Assembly (NCBI RefSeq): GCF_036231965.1
Contig: NZ_CP109499.1
Coordinates: forward strand, 3,100,001-3,164,000
Source of the DNA: Streptomyces sp. NBC_01428
GTDB lineage: Bacteria > Actinomycetota > Actinomycetes > Streptomycetales > Streptomycetaceae
DNA: 64,000 nucleotides
Reading direction: 5' to 3'
A program made the position numbers and the translations under genes. Under the pieces are notes generated by a model. The model searched no databases. It saw only the letters and a program-made list of their open reading frames with translations, and was not told the origin of the DNA. Below are positions 22,943 through 31,987 of the stretch, one piece after another; position 1 is the first letter of the stretch, and every line of letters begins with the position of its first letter.

Positions 22943-24991
22943 GTGTTGAGTAGCAGCTCCTCCCACAGACGCACCTCCCACACCACCAAGCGCCGCGTCG
23001 CCGGTGTCGCCCTCGTCGGCGTCACCGCCCTGCTGGCCGCGGCCGTCCAGTCGGGCGCCGCGAACGCCGCCCCCGAGCAGGCACCTCGGACCGGCAAGAT
23101 CAATCCTGGTGCCGTCGCCATGAAGCTCACCGCCTCGCAGCGCGCCGAGCTGATACGCGACGCCAACACCGCCAAGGCCGCCACCGCCAAGGACCTGGGA
23201 CTCGGCGCCGACGAGAGCCTCGTCGCCCGCGACGTCATCAAGGACCACGACGGCACCGTCCACACCCGCTACGAGCGGACGTACGAAGGGCTGCCGGTCC
23301 TCGGCGGAGACCTGGTCGTCGACACGGCCAAGTCCGGGAAGACCGGGCACGTCTACCGGGCGACGAAGGCCTCCCTCAAGGTCTCCACGCTCAAGCCCGC
23401 GATCGCCGCCGCGACGGCCGAGAAGCAGGCGCTGTCCGCCGCCCGGGCCGCCGGCTCCAAGAGCACGGACGCCGACCGCGCGCCCCGCAAGGTGATCTGG
23501 GCGGCGAGCGGCAAGCCGACCCTCGCCTACGAGACGGTCGTCGGCGGCCTCCAGGACGACGGCACCCCGAACGAGCTGCACGTCATCACCGACGCGGCCA
23601 CCGGCAAGAAGCTCTACGAGTGGCAGGGCATCAAGACCGGTATCGGCAACACCCAGTACAGCGGTCAGGTGAGCCTGACGACCACGCAGTCGGGCTCCAA
23701 CTACACGCTGACCGACGGCGCGCGCGGCGGCCACAAGACGTACAACCTGAACCACGGGACGTCGGGCACCGGCACGCTGTTCTCCCAGACGAGCGACACC
23801 TGGGGCAACGGCACCACCTCGAACGCCGCGACGGCCGGCGCCGACGCGCACTACGGCGCCGCCGAGACGTGGGACTTCTACAAGAACACGTTCGGCCGCA
23901 GCGGCATCAAGAACAACGGGGTGGGCGCCTACTCCCGGGCCCACTACGGCAACTCGTACGTGAACGCGTTCTGGGACGACAGCTGCTTCTGCATGACCTA
24001 CGGCGACGGCTCCGGCAACGCCGACCCGCTCACCGCGCTGGACGTCGCGGGCCACGAGATGAGCCACGGTGTCACCTCCAACACCGCGGGCCTCAACTAC
24101 TCCGGCGAGTCCGGCGGCCTGAACGAGGCGACCTCCGACATCTTCGGCACCGGCGTCGAGTTCTACGCGAACAACTCGACCGATGTGGGCGACTACCTCA
24201 TCGGCGAGAAGATCGACATCAACGGCGACGGCACGCCGCTGCGCTACATGGACAAGCCCAGCAAGGACGGCGGCTCCAAGGACTCCTGGTACTCGGGAGT
24301 CGGCAACGTCGACGTGCACTACTCGTCGGGTGTCGCCAACCACTTCTTCTACCTGCTGAGCGAGGGCAGCGGCGCCAAGGTCATCAACGGCGTCAGCTAC
24401 AACTCGCCGACGTCCGACGGGCTTCCGGTCACCGGCATCGGCCGGGACAAGGCGCTGCAGATCTGGTACCGCGCGCTCACCACCAAGTTCACCTCGACCA
24501 CCAACTACGCGGCGGCCCGCACCGGCACGCTCGCGGCGGCGGGTGAGCTGTACGGCACGACCAGCGCCGAGTACACGGCGGTGGCGAACGCCTGGGCGGC
24601 CGTGAACGTCGGGACGCGTCCCGGCGGTGGCGGCGGTGGCGGTACGTCGTTCGAGAACACGGCCGACGTATCGATTCCGGACAACGGCGCGGCGGTCACG
24701 TCGTCCGTCACGGTCAGCGGCCGGACCGGCAACGCCCCGTCGAACCTCGCGGTCGCGGTCGACATCGTGCACACCTGGCGCGGTGACCTGGTGATCGATC
24801 TGGTCGCCCCGGACGGCTCCACGTACCGTCTGAAGAACTTCAGTTCGTCCGACTCGGCGGACAACGTGAACACGACCTACACGGTCAACGCGTCCTCCGA
24901 AGTCGCCAACGGGACCTGGAAGTTGAAGGTCCAGGACCAGGCGGCCCAGGACACCGGCTACATCAACAGCTGGAAGCTGACCTTCCCGTAG
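22943..24991 (+). CDS. Secreted neutral zinc metalloprotease (M4, thermolysin-like) with C-terminal P-domain
   Basis: A 682-residue preproenzyme from GTG 22943. The signal peptide (about 1-40) has a Lys/Arg-rich n-region and ends around SGAANA-AP. FTP and PepSY-type propeptide domains follow to about residue 225, then the catalytic domain. Zinc ligands are His371 and His375 in HEMSH, with base Glu372, and Glu395 in GGLNEATSD; the downstream ANHFFYLLSEG carries the catalytic His. A Gly-rich hinge near 555-562 joins a P/Homo-B domain of about 120 residues (SFENTADVSIPDNG to the C-terminus). It digests extracellular protein. The downstream paralogue lacks the P-domain. Confidence 0.94.
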   Translation: MLSSSSSHRRTSHTTKRRVAGVALVGVTALLAAAVQSGAANAAPEQAPRTGKINPGAVAMKLTASQRAELIRDANTAKAATAKDLGLGADESLVARDVIKDHDGTVHTRYERTYEGLPVLGGDLVVDTAKSGKTGHVYRATKASLKVSTLKPAIAAATAEKQALSAARAAGSKSTDADRAPRKVIWAASGKPTLAYETVVGGLQDDGTPNELHVITDAATGKKLYEWQGIKTGIGNTQYSGQVSLTTTQSGSNYTLTDGARGGHKTYNLNHGTSGTGTLFSQTSDTWGNGTTSNAATAGADAHYGAAETWDFYKNTFGRSGIKNNGVGAYSRAHYGNSYVNAFWDDSCFCMTYGDGSGNADPLTALDVAGHEMSHGVTSNTAGLNYSGESGGLNEATSDIFGTGVEFYANNSTDVGDYLIGEKIDINGDGTPLRYMDKPSKDGGSKDSWYSGVGNVDVHYSSGVANHFFYLLSEGSGAKVINGVSYNSPTSDGLPVTGIGRDKALQIWYRALTTKFTSTTNYAAARTGTLAAAGELYGTTSAEYTAVANAWAAVNVGTRPGGGGGGGTSFENTADVSIPDNGAAVTSSVTVSGRTGNAPSNLAVAVDIVHTWRGDLVIDLVAPDGSTYRLKNFSSSDSADNVNTTYTVNASSEVANGTWKLKVQDQAAQDTGYINSWKLTFP

Positions 24992-25038
24992 ACCGCTGAC
25001 GGGCCGCGCGAGGCAGCGCGGAACCCCACGAGACAGGA

Positions 25039-25081
25039 CGCCGCCCCGGAGGTTCGACTCCCCGGGGCGGCGCCCTCTTTT
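25039..25081 (+). terminator. Rho-independent terminator after the first metalloprotease gene
   Basis: An 11-bp GC stem (25039-25049 with 25062-25072) is followed by CCCTCTTTTA. It is one of the few terminators in the window with a T-rich tail. Confidence 0.85.
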
Positions 25082-25166
25082 ACCCGTGCGGGAGTTTGCT
25101 TTGACCTTGCCTTGAGGGGGAGTTGAGCGTCACCCGTACCCCCTCAGTGTTCACCTGATCGACGAT

Positions 25167-25197
25167 TTTCGGCCAAGGTCTTTAGGCCCTCCTGACA
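25167..25197 (+). promoter_or_regulatory. Upstream element of the second metalloprotease gene (GGCCAA, 19 bases, TCCTGACA)
   Basis: GGCCAA (25171-25176) and TCCTGACA (25190-25197) repeat the arrangement found before the paralogous gene. CTGACA could act as a -35 box. The remainder of the 25082-25311 gap shows nothing else except GAAGGAG just before the start. Confidence 0.45.
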
Positions 25198-25311
25198 TGT
25201 ACGCGCCCTGAGTGGCACGCTTCCACCGCACGGCTCACCCGCACCGCAACTTCACAATCGTCCGTCCGGCATCCCCAAGCCGTTCGGACGCCCCCACGAG
25301 AAGGAGCTTGC

Positions 25312-26973
25312 GTGACCCCCCTCTACGCGCGTCACAAGCGCACCACTCTGGCCATCGCCACCGCTGTCGCCGCCGGAGCCCTGCTCGCCACCGGTATGAC
25401 CACCGGTGCCGCCGCCCAGACCGCGGCGCTTCCCACCGGCAAGACCACCCCCCTCGCCGGCTCGCCCGTCCAGCTCTCCTCCTCCGCACGCACCGCGCTC
25501 ATCCAGAAGGCCGACGCCGCCACGGCGGAGACGGCCCAGGAGATAGGTCTCGGCGCCAAGGAGAAGCTGGTCGTCAGAGACGTCGTCAAGGACGCCGACG
25601 GCACCGTCCACACGCGGTACGAGCGCACGTACAACGGACTTCCGGTTCTCGGCGGCGACCTCGTCGTGCACGAGACCAAGGCGGGGAAGACCGAAGGCGT
25701 CACCAAGGCGACGAAGGCGGCCATCAAGGTCTCCTCGCTCAAGGCGGCGGTCACCACCGCCAAGGCCGAGAAGCAGGCCCTCACCGCCGCCAAGGACGCC
25801 GGCTCGGACAAGACCGCGGCCGACCAGGCTCCCCGCAAGGTGATCTGGGCCGCCACCGGCAAGCCGACCCTCGCCTACGAGACCGTCGTCGGCGGCCTCC
25901 AGGACGACGGCACCCCGAACGAGCTGCACGTCATCACCGACGCGGCCACCGGCAAGAAGCTCTACGAGTACCAGGGCATCGAGACCGGTACCGGCAAGAG
26001 CCTCTACTCGGGCACGGTCACGCTCAGCACCACGCTGTCGGGTTCGACGTACAACCTGACGGACGGCACGCGCGGCGGCCACAAGACCTACAACCTCAAG
26101 CACGGCACGTCCGGCACCGGCACGCTGTTCACCGACGCCGACGACGTGTGGGGCACCGGCGCCGCGTCCAGCTCCACCACGGACCAGACCGCCGCCGCGG
26201 ACGCCGCCTACGGCGCCCAGGAGACGTGGGACTTCTACAAGAACACGTTCGGCCGCAGCGGCATCAAGAACAACGGCGTCGGCGCCTACTCCCGCGTGCA
26301 CTACGGCAACTCGTACGTGAACGCGTTCTGGGACGACAGCTGCTTCTGCATGACGTACGGCGACGGCTCGGGCAACACGCACCCGCTGACCTCGCTGGAC
26401 GTGGCGGGTCACGAGATGAGCCACGGTGTCACCTCCAACACCGCGGGTCTCAACTACTCGGGTGAGTCCGGCGGCCTGAACGAGGCGACCTCCGACATCT
26501 TCGGAACGGGCGTCGAGTTCTACGCGGCGAACTCCACCGACGTGGGCGACTACCTCATCGGCGAGAAGATCAACATCAACGGCGACGGCACGCCGCTGCG
26601 CTACATGGACAAGCCGAGCAAGGACGGCGGCTCGAAGGACTCCTGGTCCTCCACCGTCGGCAACCTCGACGTGCACTACTCGTCGGGTGTCGCCAACCAC
26701 TTCTTCTACCTCCTCTCGGAGGGCAGCGGCGCCAAGACGATCAACGGGGTCAGCTACAACTCCCCGACGTCCAACGGCACCACGGTCACGGGCATCGGCC
26801 GGGCCAAGGCGCTGCAGATCTGGTACAAGGCGCTGACGACGTACATGACGTCGACGACCAAGTACGCGGGCGCCCGCACGGCCACGCTCTCCGCGGCGTC
26901 GGCCCTGTACGGCTCCACCAGCACGGAGTACAAGACGGTCGCGGCCGCCTGGTCCGCCGTGAACGTCAACTAG
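25312..26973 (+). CDS. Secreted neutral zinc metalloprotease (M4, thermolysin-like), no P-domain
   Basis: A 553-residue preproenzyme from GTG 25312 with GAAGGAG upstream. A signal peptide (to about residue 35) is followed by an FTP/PepSY propeptide and the M4 catalytic domain. The zinc site is HEMSH (His367, Glu368, His371) with Glu391 in NEATSD. The sequence closely follows the upstream paralogue, including an 85-nt stretch without any difference, but ends after the catalytic domain (AAAWSAVNVN). It is a secreted, self-activating endopeptidase for nutrient protein. Tandem duplication with loss or gain of the P-domain explains the pair. Confidence 0.94.
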   Translation: MTPLYARHKRTTLAIATAVAAGALLATGMTTGAAAQTAALPTGKTTPLAGSPVQLSSSARTALIQKADAATAETAQEIGLGAKEKLVVRDVVKDADGTVHTRYERTYNGLPVLGGDLVVHETKAGKTEGVTKATKAAIKVSSLKAAVTTAKAEKQALTAAKDAGSDKTAADQAPRKVIWAATGKPTLAYETVVGGLQDDGTPNELHVITDAATGKKLYEYQGIETGTGKSLYSGTVTLSTTLSGSTYNLTDGTRGGHKTYNLKHGTSGTGTLFTDADDVWGTGAASSSTTDQTAAADAAYGAQETWDFYKNTFGRSGIKNNGVGAYSRVHYGNSYVNAFWDDSCFCMTYGDGSGNTHPLTSLDVAGHEMSHGVTSNTAGLNYSGESGGLNEATSDIFGTGVEFYAANSTDVGDYLIGEKININGDGTPLRYMDKPSKDGGSKDSWSSTVGNLDVHYSSGVANHFFYLLSEGSGAKTINGVSYNSPTSNGTTVTGIGRAKALQIWYKALTTYMTSTTKYAGARTATLSAASALYGSTSTEYKTVAAAWSAVNVN

Positions 26974-26992
26974 CGCACCGGCAGATCGAACG

Positions 26993-27031
26993 AGGCGGCA
27001 CCCGGGGCGAGGACTCCCCCGGGTGCCGCCT
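26993..27031 (+). terminator. Terminator after the second metalloprotease gene
   Basis: A perfect 15-bp stem (26993-27007 with 27017-27031) with a 9-base loop lies 20 bp after the stop. It ends 13 bp before the next start codon, so the DUF1990 gene must have its own start signals within or next to it. Confidence 0.85.
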
Positions 27032-27044
27032 TACTCTTGCCCCC

Positions 27045-27545
27045 ATGCCCTACACGTACGAGGACGTGGGCGCGACCCGCGAGGACCGCTGCCCCCCGGG
27101 CTTCCACCGCATGCACGTACGCTCCCGGATCGGCGAGGGCGAGGCCGTCTTCCGCCGCGCCTCCGAGGCCCTGATGACCTGGGAGATGCACCGCACCATG
27201 GGCGTCGGCATGGTCTCCGACGCCGACCGGGCGGCACCCGGCGTGGACGTCACGGTCGCCATCGGCCCGATCAAGGCTCCCTGCCGCGTGGTCTGGACGG
27301 CCGAGGAACCCCGGCGCACCGCCTGGGCCTACGGCACGCTCACCGGCCATCCCGAATGCGGCGAGGAGGCCTTCGTGGTCTCCCGCACCGGCGACGGCAC
27401 CGTCTGGCTGACGGTCACGGCGTTCAGCCGCGCGGTCAAGTGGTACGCCCGGGCCGGCGGAGCCGCGACCCGAGGCCTGCAGCACGCCTACGCGCAGCGT
27501 TGCGGAAAGGTGCTGCGCCGGCTGTGCGAGGGGCTCGACAGCTGA
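27045..27545 (+). CDS. DUF1990 family protein
   Basis: A 166-residue protein matching the DUF1990 pattern: an N-terminal YEDVGATRE, GFHRMHVRSRIGEGEAVFRRASEALMTWEMHR, then YGTLTGHPECGEEAFVV and WLTVTAFSRAVKWYAR near the C-terminus. The family is widespread in actinobacteria and has no assigned reaction; the fold is thought to resemble START-like ligand-binding barrels, which I cannot verify. There is no signal peptide or membrane segment. It lies between a protease terminator and the convergent glgP gene, with no obvious functional partner. Confidence 0.85.
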   Translation: MPYTYEDVGATREDRCPPGFHRMHVRSRIGEGEAVFRRASEALMTWEMHRTMGVGMVSDADRAAPGVDVTVAIGPIKAPCRVVWTAEEPRRTAWAYGTLTGHPECGEEAFVVSRTGDGTVWLTVTAFSRAVKWYARAGGAATRGLQHAYAQRCGKVLRRLCEGLDS

Positions 27546-27621
27546 ACCCCGCCCCGGCCGCCCGGACCCCGCGACCGGACGCGGTCCGCCGGGGCTCCGG
27601 CGGGCCCGTGACGCCCCCGGC

Positions 27622-30240
27622 TCAGCGCATCAGCAGCCCCGCGCCCTCGCCCGGCTCCTCCGACGGCACGGCCACCAGGCCCAGTTCCGCGCCGGAGGCC
27701 AGCAGCCGGTGCGCCGGCAGGATGCGGACCGTGTAGCCGAACGGACCGGTGCGGTCGAGGGACAGCGGGCCCTCGTACACCCAGCGTCCCTCCAGGTCGG
27801 AACCGCCGGCCGGCTTCAGCGGGACGCACACGGCGTCCGCGATCCGGTCGTCCGTGCCGACGCGGCCCGCGACGGCCTGGACCTCCACGTCGTCCGGGGA
27901 GAGATCGCCGAGCCCCACGCGGACGCGCAGCGACAGGCTGGCGCCCAGTTCCGCGGTCGTGGTGGCCGAGGTCGCCTCCAGATGGTCGACCGTCACCTGC
28001 GGCCAGGCGGAACGGACCCGGGCCTTCCAGCCGGCCAGCTCGCGTGCCGCGTCCGCGGTGAGTGAGCGGTGGGCGTGCGCCGCGGGGGCGTACAGCCGCT
28101 CCACGTACTCGCGGACCATCCGGCCGGCCAGCACCTTCGGCCCGAGATGGGTCAGCGTCTGGCGGACCATCTCGATCCACCGGTCGGGCAGACCGTGCCC
28201 ACCGCGGTCGTAGAACCGGGGGGCGACCCGCTGTTCGAGCAGCTCGTACAGCGCGTTGGCCTCCAGCTCGTCACGGCGGTCGTCGTCGGTCGCGGTGCCG
28301 TCCGCGGTGGGGATCGCCCAGCCGAAGTCGGGCCGGAACCACTCGTCCCACCAGCCGTCCAGGACCGAGAGGTTGAGACAGCCGTTGAGCGCCGCCTTCA
28401 TCCCGCTCGTGCCGCACGCCTCCAGCGGGCGCAGCGGGTTGTTGAGCCAGATGTCGCAGCCCGGGTAGAGCTTCTGCGCCATCGCCATGCCGTAGTCGGG
28501 CAGGAACACGATCCGGTGCCGCACCCGGGGGTCGTCGGCGAACCGGACCAGCTCCTGGATCAGCCGCTTCCCGCCGTCGTCGGCGGGGTGCGCCTTGCCG
28601 GCGACGACGATCTGGACGGGCCGCTCGGGGTGCAGCAGCAGGTCCATGAGCCGGTCCCGGTCGCGCAGCATGAGCGTCAGACGTTTGTACGAAGGGACAC
28701 GGCGCGCGAAGCCGATGGTGAGGACGTCCGGGTCCAGCACCCCGTCGATCCAGCCGAGTTCCGCGGTACCGGCGCCGCGCTGGCGCCAGGACGCCTGGAG
28801 CCGCTCGCGCACCTCCTGCACGAGCTGCTCCCGCAGCACCCGGCGCAGGTCCCAGATCTCCTGGTCGGCGATCTCGGCGACCGCGTCCCACCGGTCCGAG
28901 CCGCCGACGGTCAGCGCGTCCTCGGTGCGCTGCGCGCCGATCTGCCGGGCGCCGAGCCGGAAGACCTCGGGGGCCACCCAGGTCGGCGCGTGCACGCCGT
29001 TGGTGACGGAGGTGATCGGCACCTCCTCGGCGTCGAACCCGGGCCAGAGTCCGGAGAACATCTCCCGGCTGACCTGGCCGTGCAGCAGGGAGACCCCGTT
29101 GGCGCGCTGGCCGAGGCGCAGGCCCATCACGGCCATGTTGAACAGGTTCGGCTCACCGCCGGGGTAGGTCTCCATGCCGAGGGCGAGGATCCGCTCCACG
29201 TCGATGCGCGGGAGTTCCGCGTCGGCACCGAAGTGGCGGGCGACCAGCTCGCGGTCGAAGCGGTCGATGCCCGCGGGGACCGGGGTGTGGGTGGTGAAGA
29301 CCGTGCCGGCCCGGACCGCCTCCAGGGCGGAGGCGAAGTCCAGCCCGGCGTCGCCGAGTTCGGCGATCCGTTCCAGCCCGAGGAATCCGGCGTGGCCCTC
29401 GTTCGTGTGGAACACCTCGGGCGGCGCGTGCCCGGTCAGCCGGCAGTACGTCCGGACCGCACGCACCCCTCCTATGCCGAGGAGCATCTCCTGGAGGAGC
29501 CGGTGCTCACTGCCGCCGCCGTACAGCCGGTCGGTGACACCGCGTTCGCCGAGGTCGTTCTCCTCGACGTCGGAGTCGAGCATGAGCAGCGGTACGCGGC
29601 CGACCTGGGCGAGCCAGATCCGGGCGTGCAGCGCGCGGCCGCCGGGCAGGGCGAGGGAGACCTGGGCGGCGGTGCCGTCCTCCTCGCGCAGCGGGACGAC
29701 GGGCAGTTCGTTGGGGTCGAGGACCGGATACTGCTCCTGCTGCCAGCCCTCGCGGGACAGGGACTGGCGGAAGTAGCCGTGCCGGTAGAGCAGGCCCACC
29801 CCGATGAGCGGGACGCCCAGGTCGCTGGCCGCCTTGAGATGGTCGCCCGCGAGGATGCCGAGGCCGCCCGAGTACTGCGGGAGGGCCGCGGTGATGCCGA
29901 ACTCGGGCGAGAAGTAGCCGACGGCGGCGGGCAGGTCGGAGGTCTGCGTCTGGTACCAGCGGTCGCCGGTCATGTAGTCCCGCAGGTCGTCGGAGACCTC
30001 GGCGAGGCGGCGCAGGAAGCGGCTGTCCTCGGTGAGCTCCGTGAGCCGGGCGGCCGACACGCTGCCCAGCAGTCGTACGGGGTCGCCGTCGGAGGCTGCC
30101 CAGCGCTCCGGGTCGACGGACTGGAAGAGGTCACGGGTCTCGGCATGCCAGGACCAGCGGAGGTTGCGTGCCAGGTCACTGAGGGGGTGAAGGGGTTCGG
30201 GGAGCACTGGTCGGACGGTGAATCTGCGGATCGCCTTCAC
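27622..30240 (-). CDS. glgP: Alpha-glucan (glycogen/maltodextrin) phosphorylase GlgP
   Basis: An 872-residue enzyme from GTG 30240 with an AAGGTGG upstream; the longer open frame to 30648 is rejected. It releases glucose-1-phosphate from non-reducing ends of alpha-1,4-glucan using pyridoxal phosphate. The cofactor lysine is Lys615 in GTSGMKAALNG. Other conserved blocks are YFSPEFG, GGLGILAGDHLKAASDLG, HTNEGHAGF and VFTTHTPVPAG. It belongs to the actinobacterial branch with an N-terminal DUF3417 region (LSDLARNLRWSWH). It is transcribed away from the glgE-treS-mak-glgB operon, separated from it by a protease gene, and feeds the same glucan pool. Confidence 0.95.
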   Translation of the reverse strand: MKAIRRFTVRPVLPEPLHPLSDLARNLRWSWHAETRDLFQSVDPERWAASDGDPVRLLGSVSAARLTELTEDSRFLRRLAEVSDDLRDYMTGDRWYQTQTSDLPAAVGYFSPEFGITAALPQYSGGLGILAGDHLKAASDLGVPLIGVGLLYRHGYFRQSLSREGWQQEQYPVLDPNELPVVPLREEDGTAAQVSLALPGGRALHARIWLAQVGRVPLLMLDSDVEENDLGERGVTDRLYGGGSEHRLLQEMLLGIGGVRAVRTYCRLTGHAPPEVFHTNEGHAGFLGLERIAELGDAGLDFASALEAVRAGTVFTTHTPVPAGIDRFDRELVARHFGADAELPRIDVERILALGMETYPGGEPNLFNMAVMGLRLGQRANGVSLLHGQVSREMFSGLWPGFDAEEVPITSVTNGVHAPTWVAPEVFRLGARQIGAQRTEDALTVGGSDRWDAVAEIADQEIWDLRRVLREQLVQEVRERLQASWRQRGAGTAELGWIDGVLDPDVLTIGFARRVPSYKRLTLMLRDRDRLMDLLLHPERPVQIVVAGKAHPADDGGKRLIQELVRFADDPRVRHRIVFLPDYGMAMAQKLYPGCDIWLNNPLRPLEACGTSGMKAALNGCLNLSVLDGWWDEWFRPDFGWAIPTADGTATDDDRRDELEANALYELLEQRVAPRFYDRGGHGLPDRWIEMVRQTLTHLGPKVLAGRMVREYVERLYAPAAHAHRSLTADAARELAGWKARVRSAWPQVTVDHLEATSATTTAELGASLSLRVRVGLGDLSPDDVEVQAVAGRVGTDDRIADAVCVPLKPAGGSDLEGRWVYEGPLSLDRTGPFGYTVRILPAHRLLASGAELGLVAVPSEEPGEGAGLLMR

Positions 30241-30568
30241 GGATTCCACCTTCACGGAGGACGTACGCGGCAGAGGACCGCACGGCGTTGTGCGGCCTTC
30301 GTCACCCACGACGGTAGCGGCGGGGGTGCCTTCGCGACACGGCGCATCGCGGCACGCCCCCGGATCCGTCCGACTGTGTGACATCGGCGGAAACTCGCCG
30401 CAACCTTCACGGGGCCTCCCTGTTCGGTATGGCCGATTCCGCCCTCCTGGGCGGCCTTGTGGTGCTTCGCCCCGTCGGGAGAGGCTCGCCAGGTGACGTA
30501 CGGCCGGGTCCTGTCCGCGAGGGCGGCCCCGGACCCCGTACGTCGATGTGAGGAGGGGAACAGCAGTC
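30241..30568. other. Divergent intergenic region between glgP and the subtilisin-like protease gene
   Basis: This stretch of 328 bp has no supported gene. I see no confident -10/-35 pair for glgP. On the rightward side the notable element is the hairpin at 30495-30544 (listed separately), followed by GAGGAGGGG before ATG 30569. Confidence 0.6.
30495..30544 (+). promoter_or_regulatory. Leader hairpin just upstream of the protease ribosome-binding site
   Basis: GACGTACGG (30495-30503) pairs with CCGTACGTC (30536-30544), and GGTCC with GGACC continues the stem after a 3-base bulge. The structure ends about 5 bases before the GAGGAGGGG ribosome-binding site, so folding could affect translation. 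Confidence 0.45.
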
Positions 30569-31765
30569 ATGGCACGGACGAGGAAGTGGCGGCTGCGCTG
30601 GGGGGCGGGTCTCACCGCCGTCGCGACGGCCGCGGTGCTTTCGGCCATCGCCCCACCGGACCGGGCGTTCGCCGAGGGGCGGGTCCTCGGAGCGGGGGAT
30701 CCCGGCTCCGTCAGCGGGAGCTACATCGTGACGCTGACGAGCGGTACACGCGCTCCGTCGGCGGCGGGCGCGGACATCGCCGAGCAATACGGGGCGAGAA
30801 TCAGCCACACCTATGGCACGGCGCTCAACGGCTTCGCCGTACGCGTCGACGAGAGACGGGCCCGGCGGCTCGCCGCCGATCCCCGGGTGGCCTCCGTCGT
30901 CCAGGACACCCGGGTGGCCCTCGAAGGCACCCGGACGTACCCGCCCTCGTGGGGCCTGGACCGGATCGACCAGCGGAACCGGCCGCTCGACGGGCGGTAC
31001 ACGCCCTCCGGGCCGGCGGGCGCGGGCGTGACGGCGTACGTCATCGACACCGGCATCCGGATCACCCACCGGGACTTCGGCGGCCGGGCGAGCTACGGAT
31101 GGGACTTCGTGGACGGCGACCGGACGGCGCGTGACGGCAACGGCCACGGCACCCATGTGGCCGCGACCGTCGTCGGCCGCCGGTACGGCGTCGCCAAGAA
31201 GGCGAGGGTCGTCGCCGTCCGTGTCCTGGACGACCGGGGGGCGGGCACCACGGCTCAGGTCATCGCCGGGATCGACTGGGTCACCCGGCACGCCCGGAAG
31301 CCGGCCGTGGCCAACCTCAGTCTCGACGGGTACGGCAACGCCCAGCTGGACGCGGCCGTCCGCAACTCCATCGCCTCCGGCGTGACCTACACCGTCGCGG
31401 CGGGCAACGACGGCCGGCCGGCCGCGCGCTACTCCCCCGCGCGGGTCACCCAGGCGCTCACGGTCGGTGCGAGCGACCGGACCGACGCGCGGGCGCGGTT
31501 CTCCAACACCGGTCCGGCGGTGGACCTGTTCGCGCCGGGGGTGGCAATCACGTCAGCTTCGTACACGAGCGACACGGGGAAAGTGGCCTATTCCGGCACC
31601 TCGATGGCGAGCCCTCATGTCGCGGGCGCCGCCGCCCTGTATCTGTCCGGCCATCCGCGGGCCACTCCGGCTCAGGTCGCGAAGGCGCTGATGAAACAGG
31701 CCGTTCCGGGGAAGTTGTCAGGTGTCGGCCCCGGTTCACCGAACAAACTGCTGAACGTCGGGTGA
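30569..31765 (+). CDS. Secreted subtilisin-like serine protease (S8, proteinase K group)
   Basis: A 398-residue preproenzyme starting at ATG 30569, preceded by GAGGAGGGG. The signal peptide ends near AFA-EG (about residue 36), an inhibitor-I9 propeptide spans about 50-120, and the S8 catalytic domain follows. The triad is Asp160 (VTAYVIDTGI), His193 (GNGHGTHVAA) and Ser345 (SGTSMASPHVAGAA), with the oxyanion Asn in AAGNDGR. It ends right after the catalytic core, without extra domains. It degrades extracellular protein. Location inside the glycogen block appears incidental; a strong terminator follows. Confidence 0.93.
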   Translation: MARTRKWRLRWGAGLTAVATAAVLSAIAPPDRAFAEGRVLGAGDPGSVSGSYIVTLTSGTRAPSAAGADIAEQYGARISHTYGTALNGFAVRVDERRARRLAADPRVASVVQDTRVALEGTRTYPPSWGLDRIDQRNRPLDGRYTPSGPAGAGVTAYVIDTGIRITHRDFGGRASYGWDFVDGDRTARDGNGHGTHVAATVVGRRYGVAKKARVVAVRVLDDRGAGTTAQVIAGIDWVTRHARKPAVANLSLDGYGNAQLDAAVRNSIASGVTYTVAAGNDGRPAARYSPARVTQALTVGASDRTDARARFSNTGPAVDLFAPGVAITSASYTSDTGKVAYSGTSMASPHVAGAAALYLSGHPRATPAQVAKALMKQAVPGKLSGVGPGSPNKLLNVG

Positions 31766-31810
31766 CGGCGGCGGGATGCTGGTACAACCAGGGTGATTCG
31801 GCCACACCGC

Positions 31811-31841
31811 ACCGGCCTCGCCTGCCCGGGACGAGGCCGGT
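31811..31841 (+). terminator. Terminator after the subtilisin-like protease gene
   Basis: A perfect 10-bp stem (ACCGGCCTCG with CGAGGCCGGT) with an 11-base loop is followed by CTTGTGTGT. It separates the protease gene from the glgE operon, whose promoter must lie in 31842-31975. Confidence 0.8.
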
Positions 31842-31987
31842 CTTGTGTGTAGACATACGCGTGAGTAGTTAACAAAGTGCCGGAATGCTCACCCGCATAG
31901 GGTGGGAAGGCTCCTCCGGTACACCTCGCAGGTCCACCTCCCCACACCCCCATCCGCCCACCCACGTTGACGCGGACAGGAGCGGTC

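Noticed and set aside
27622..30648. Start of glgP at 30648
   Set aside because: The extension overlaps the divergent protease gene and its leader. GlgP family proteins begin around the MKAIRRFTVRP position.
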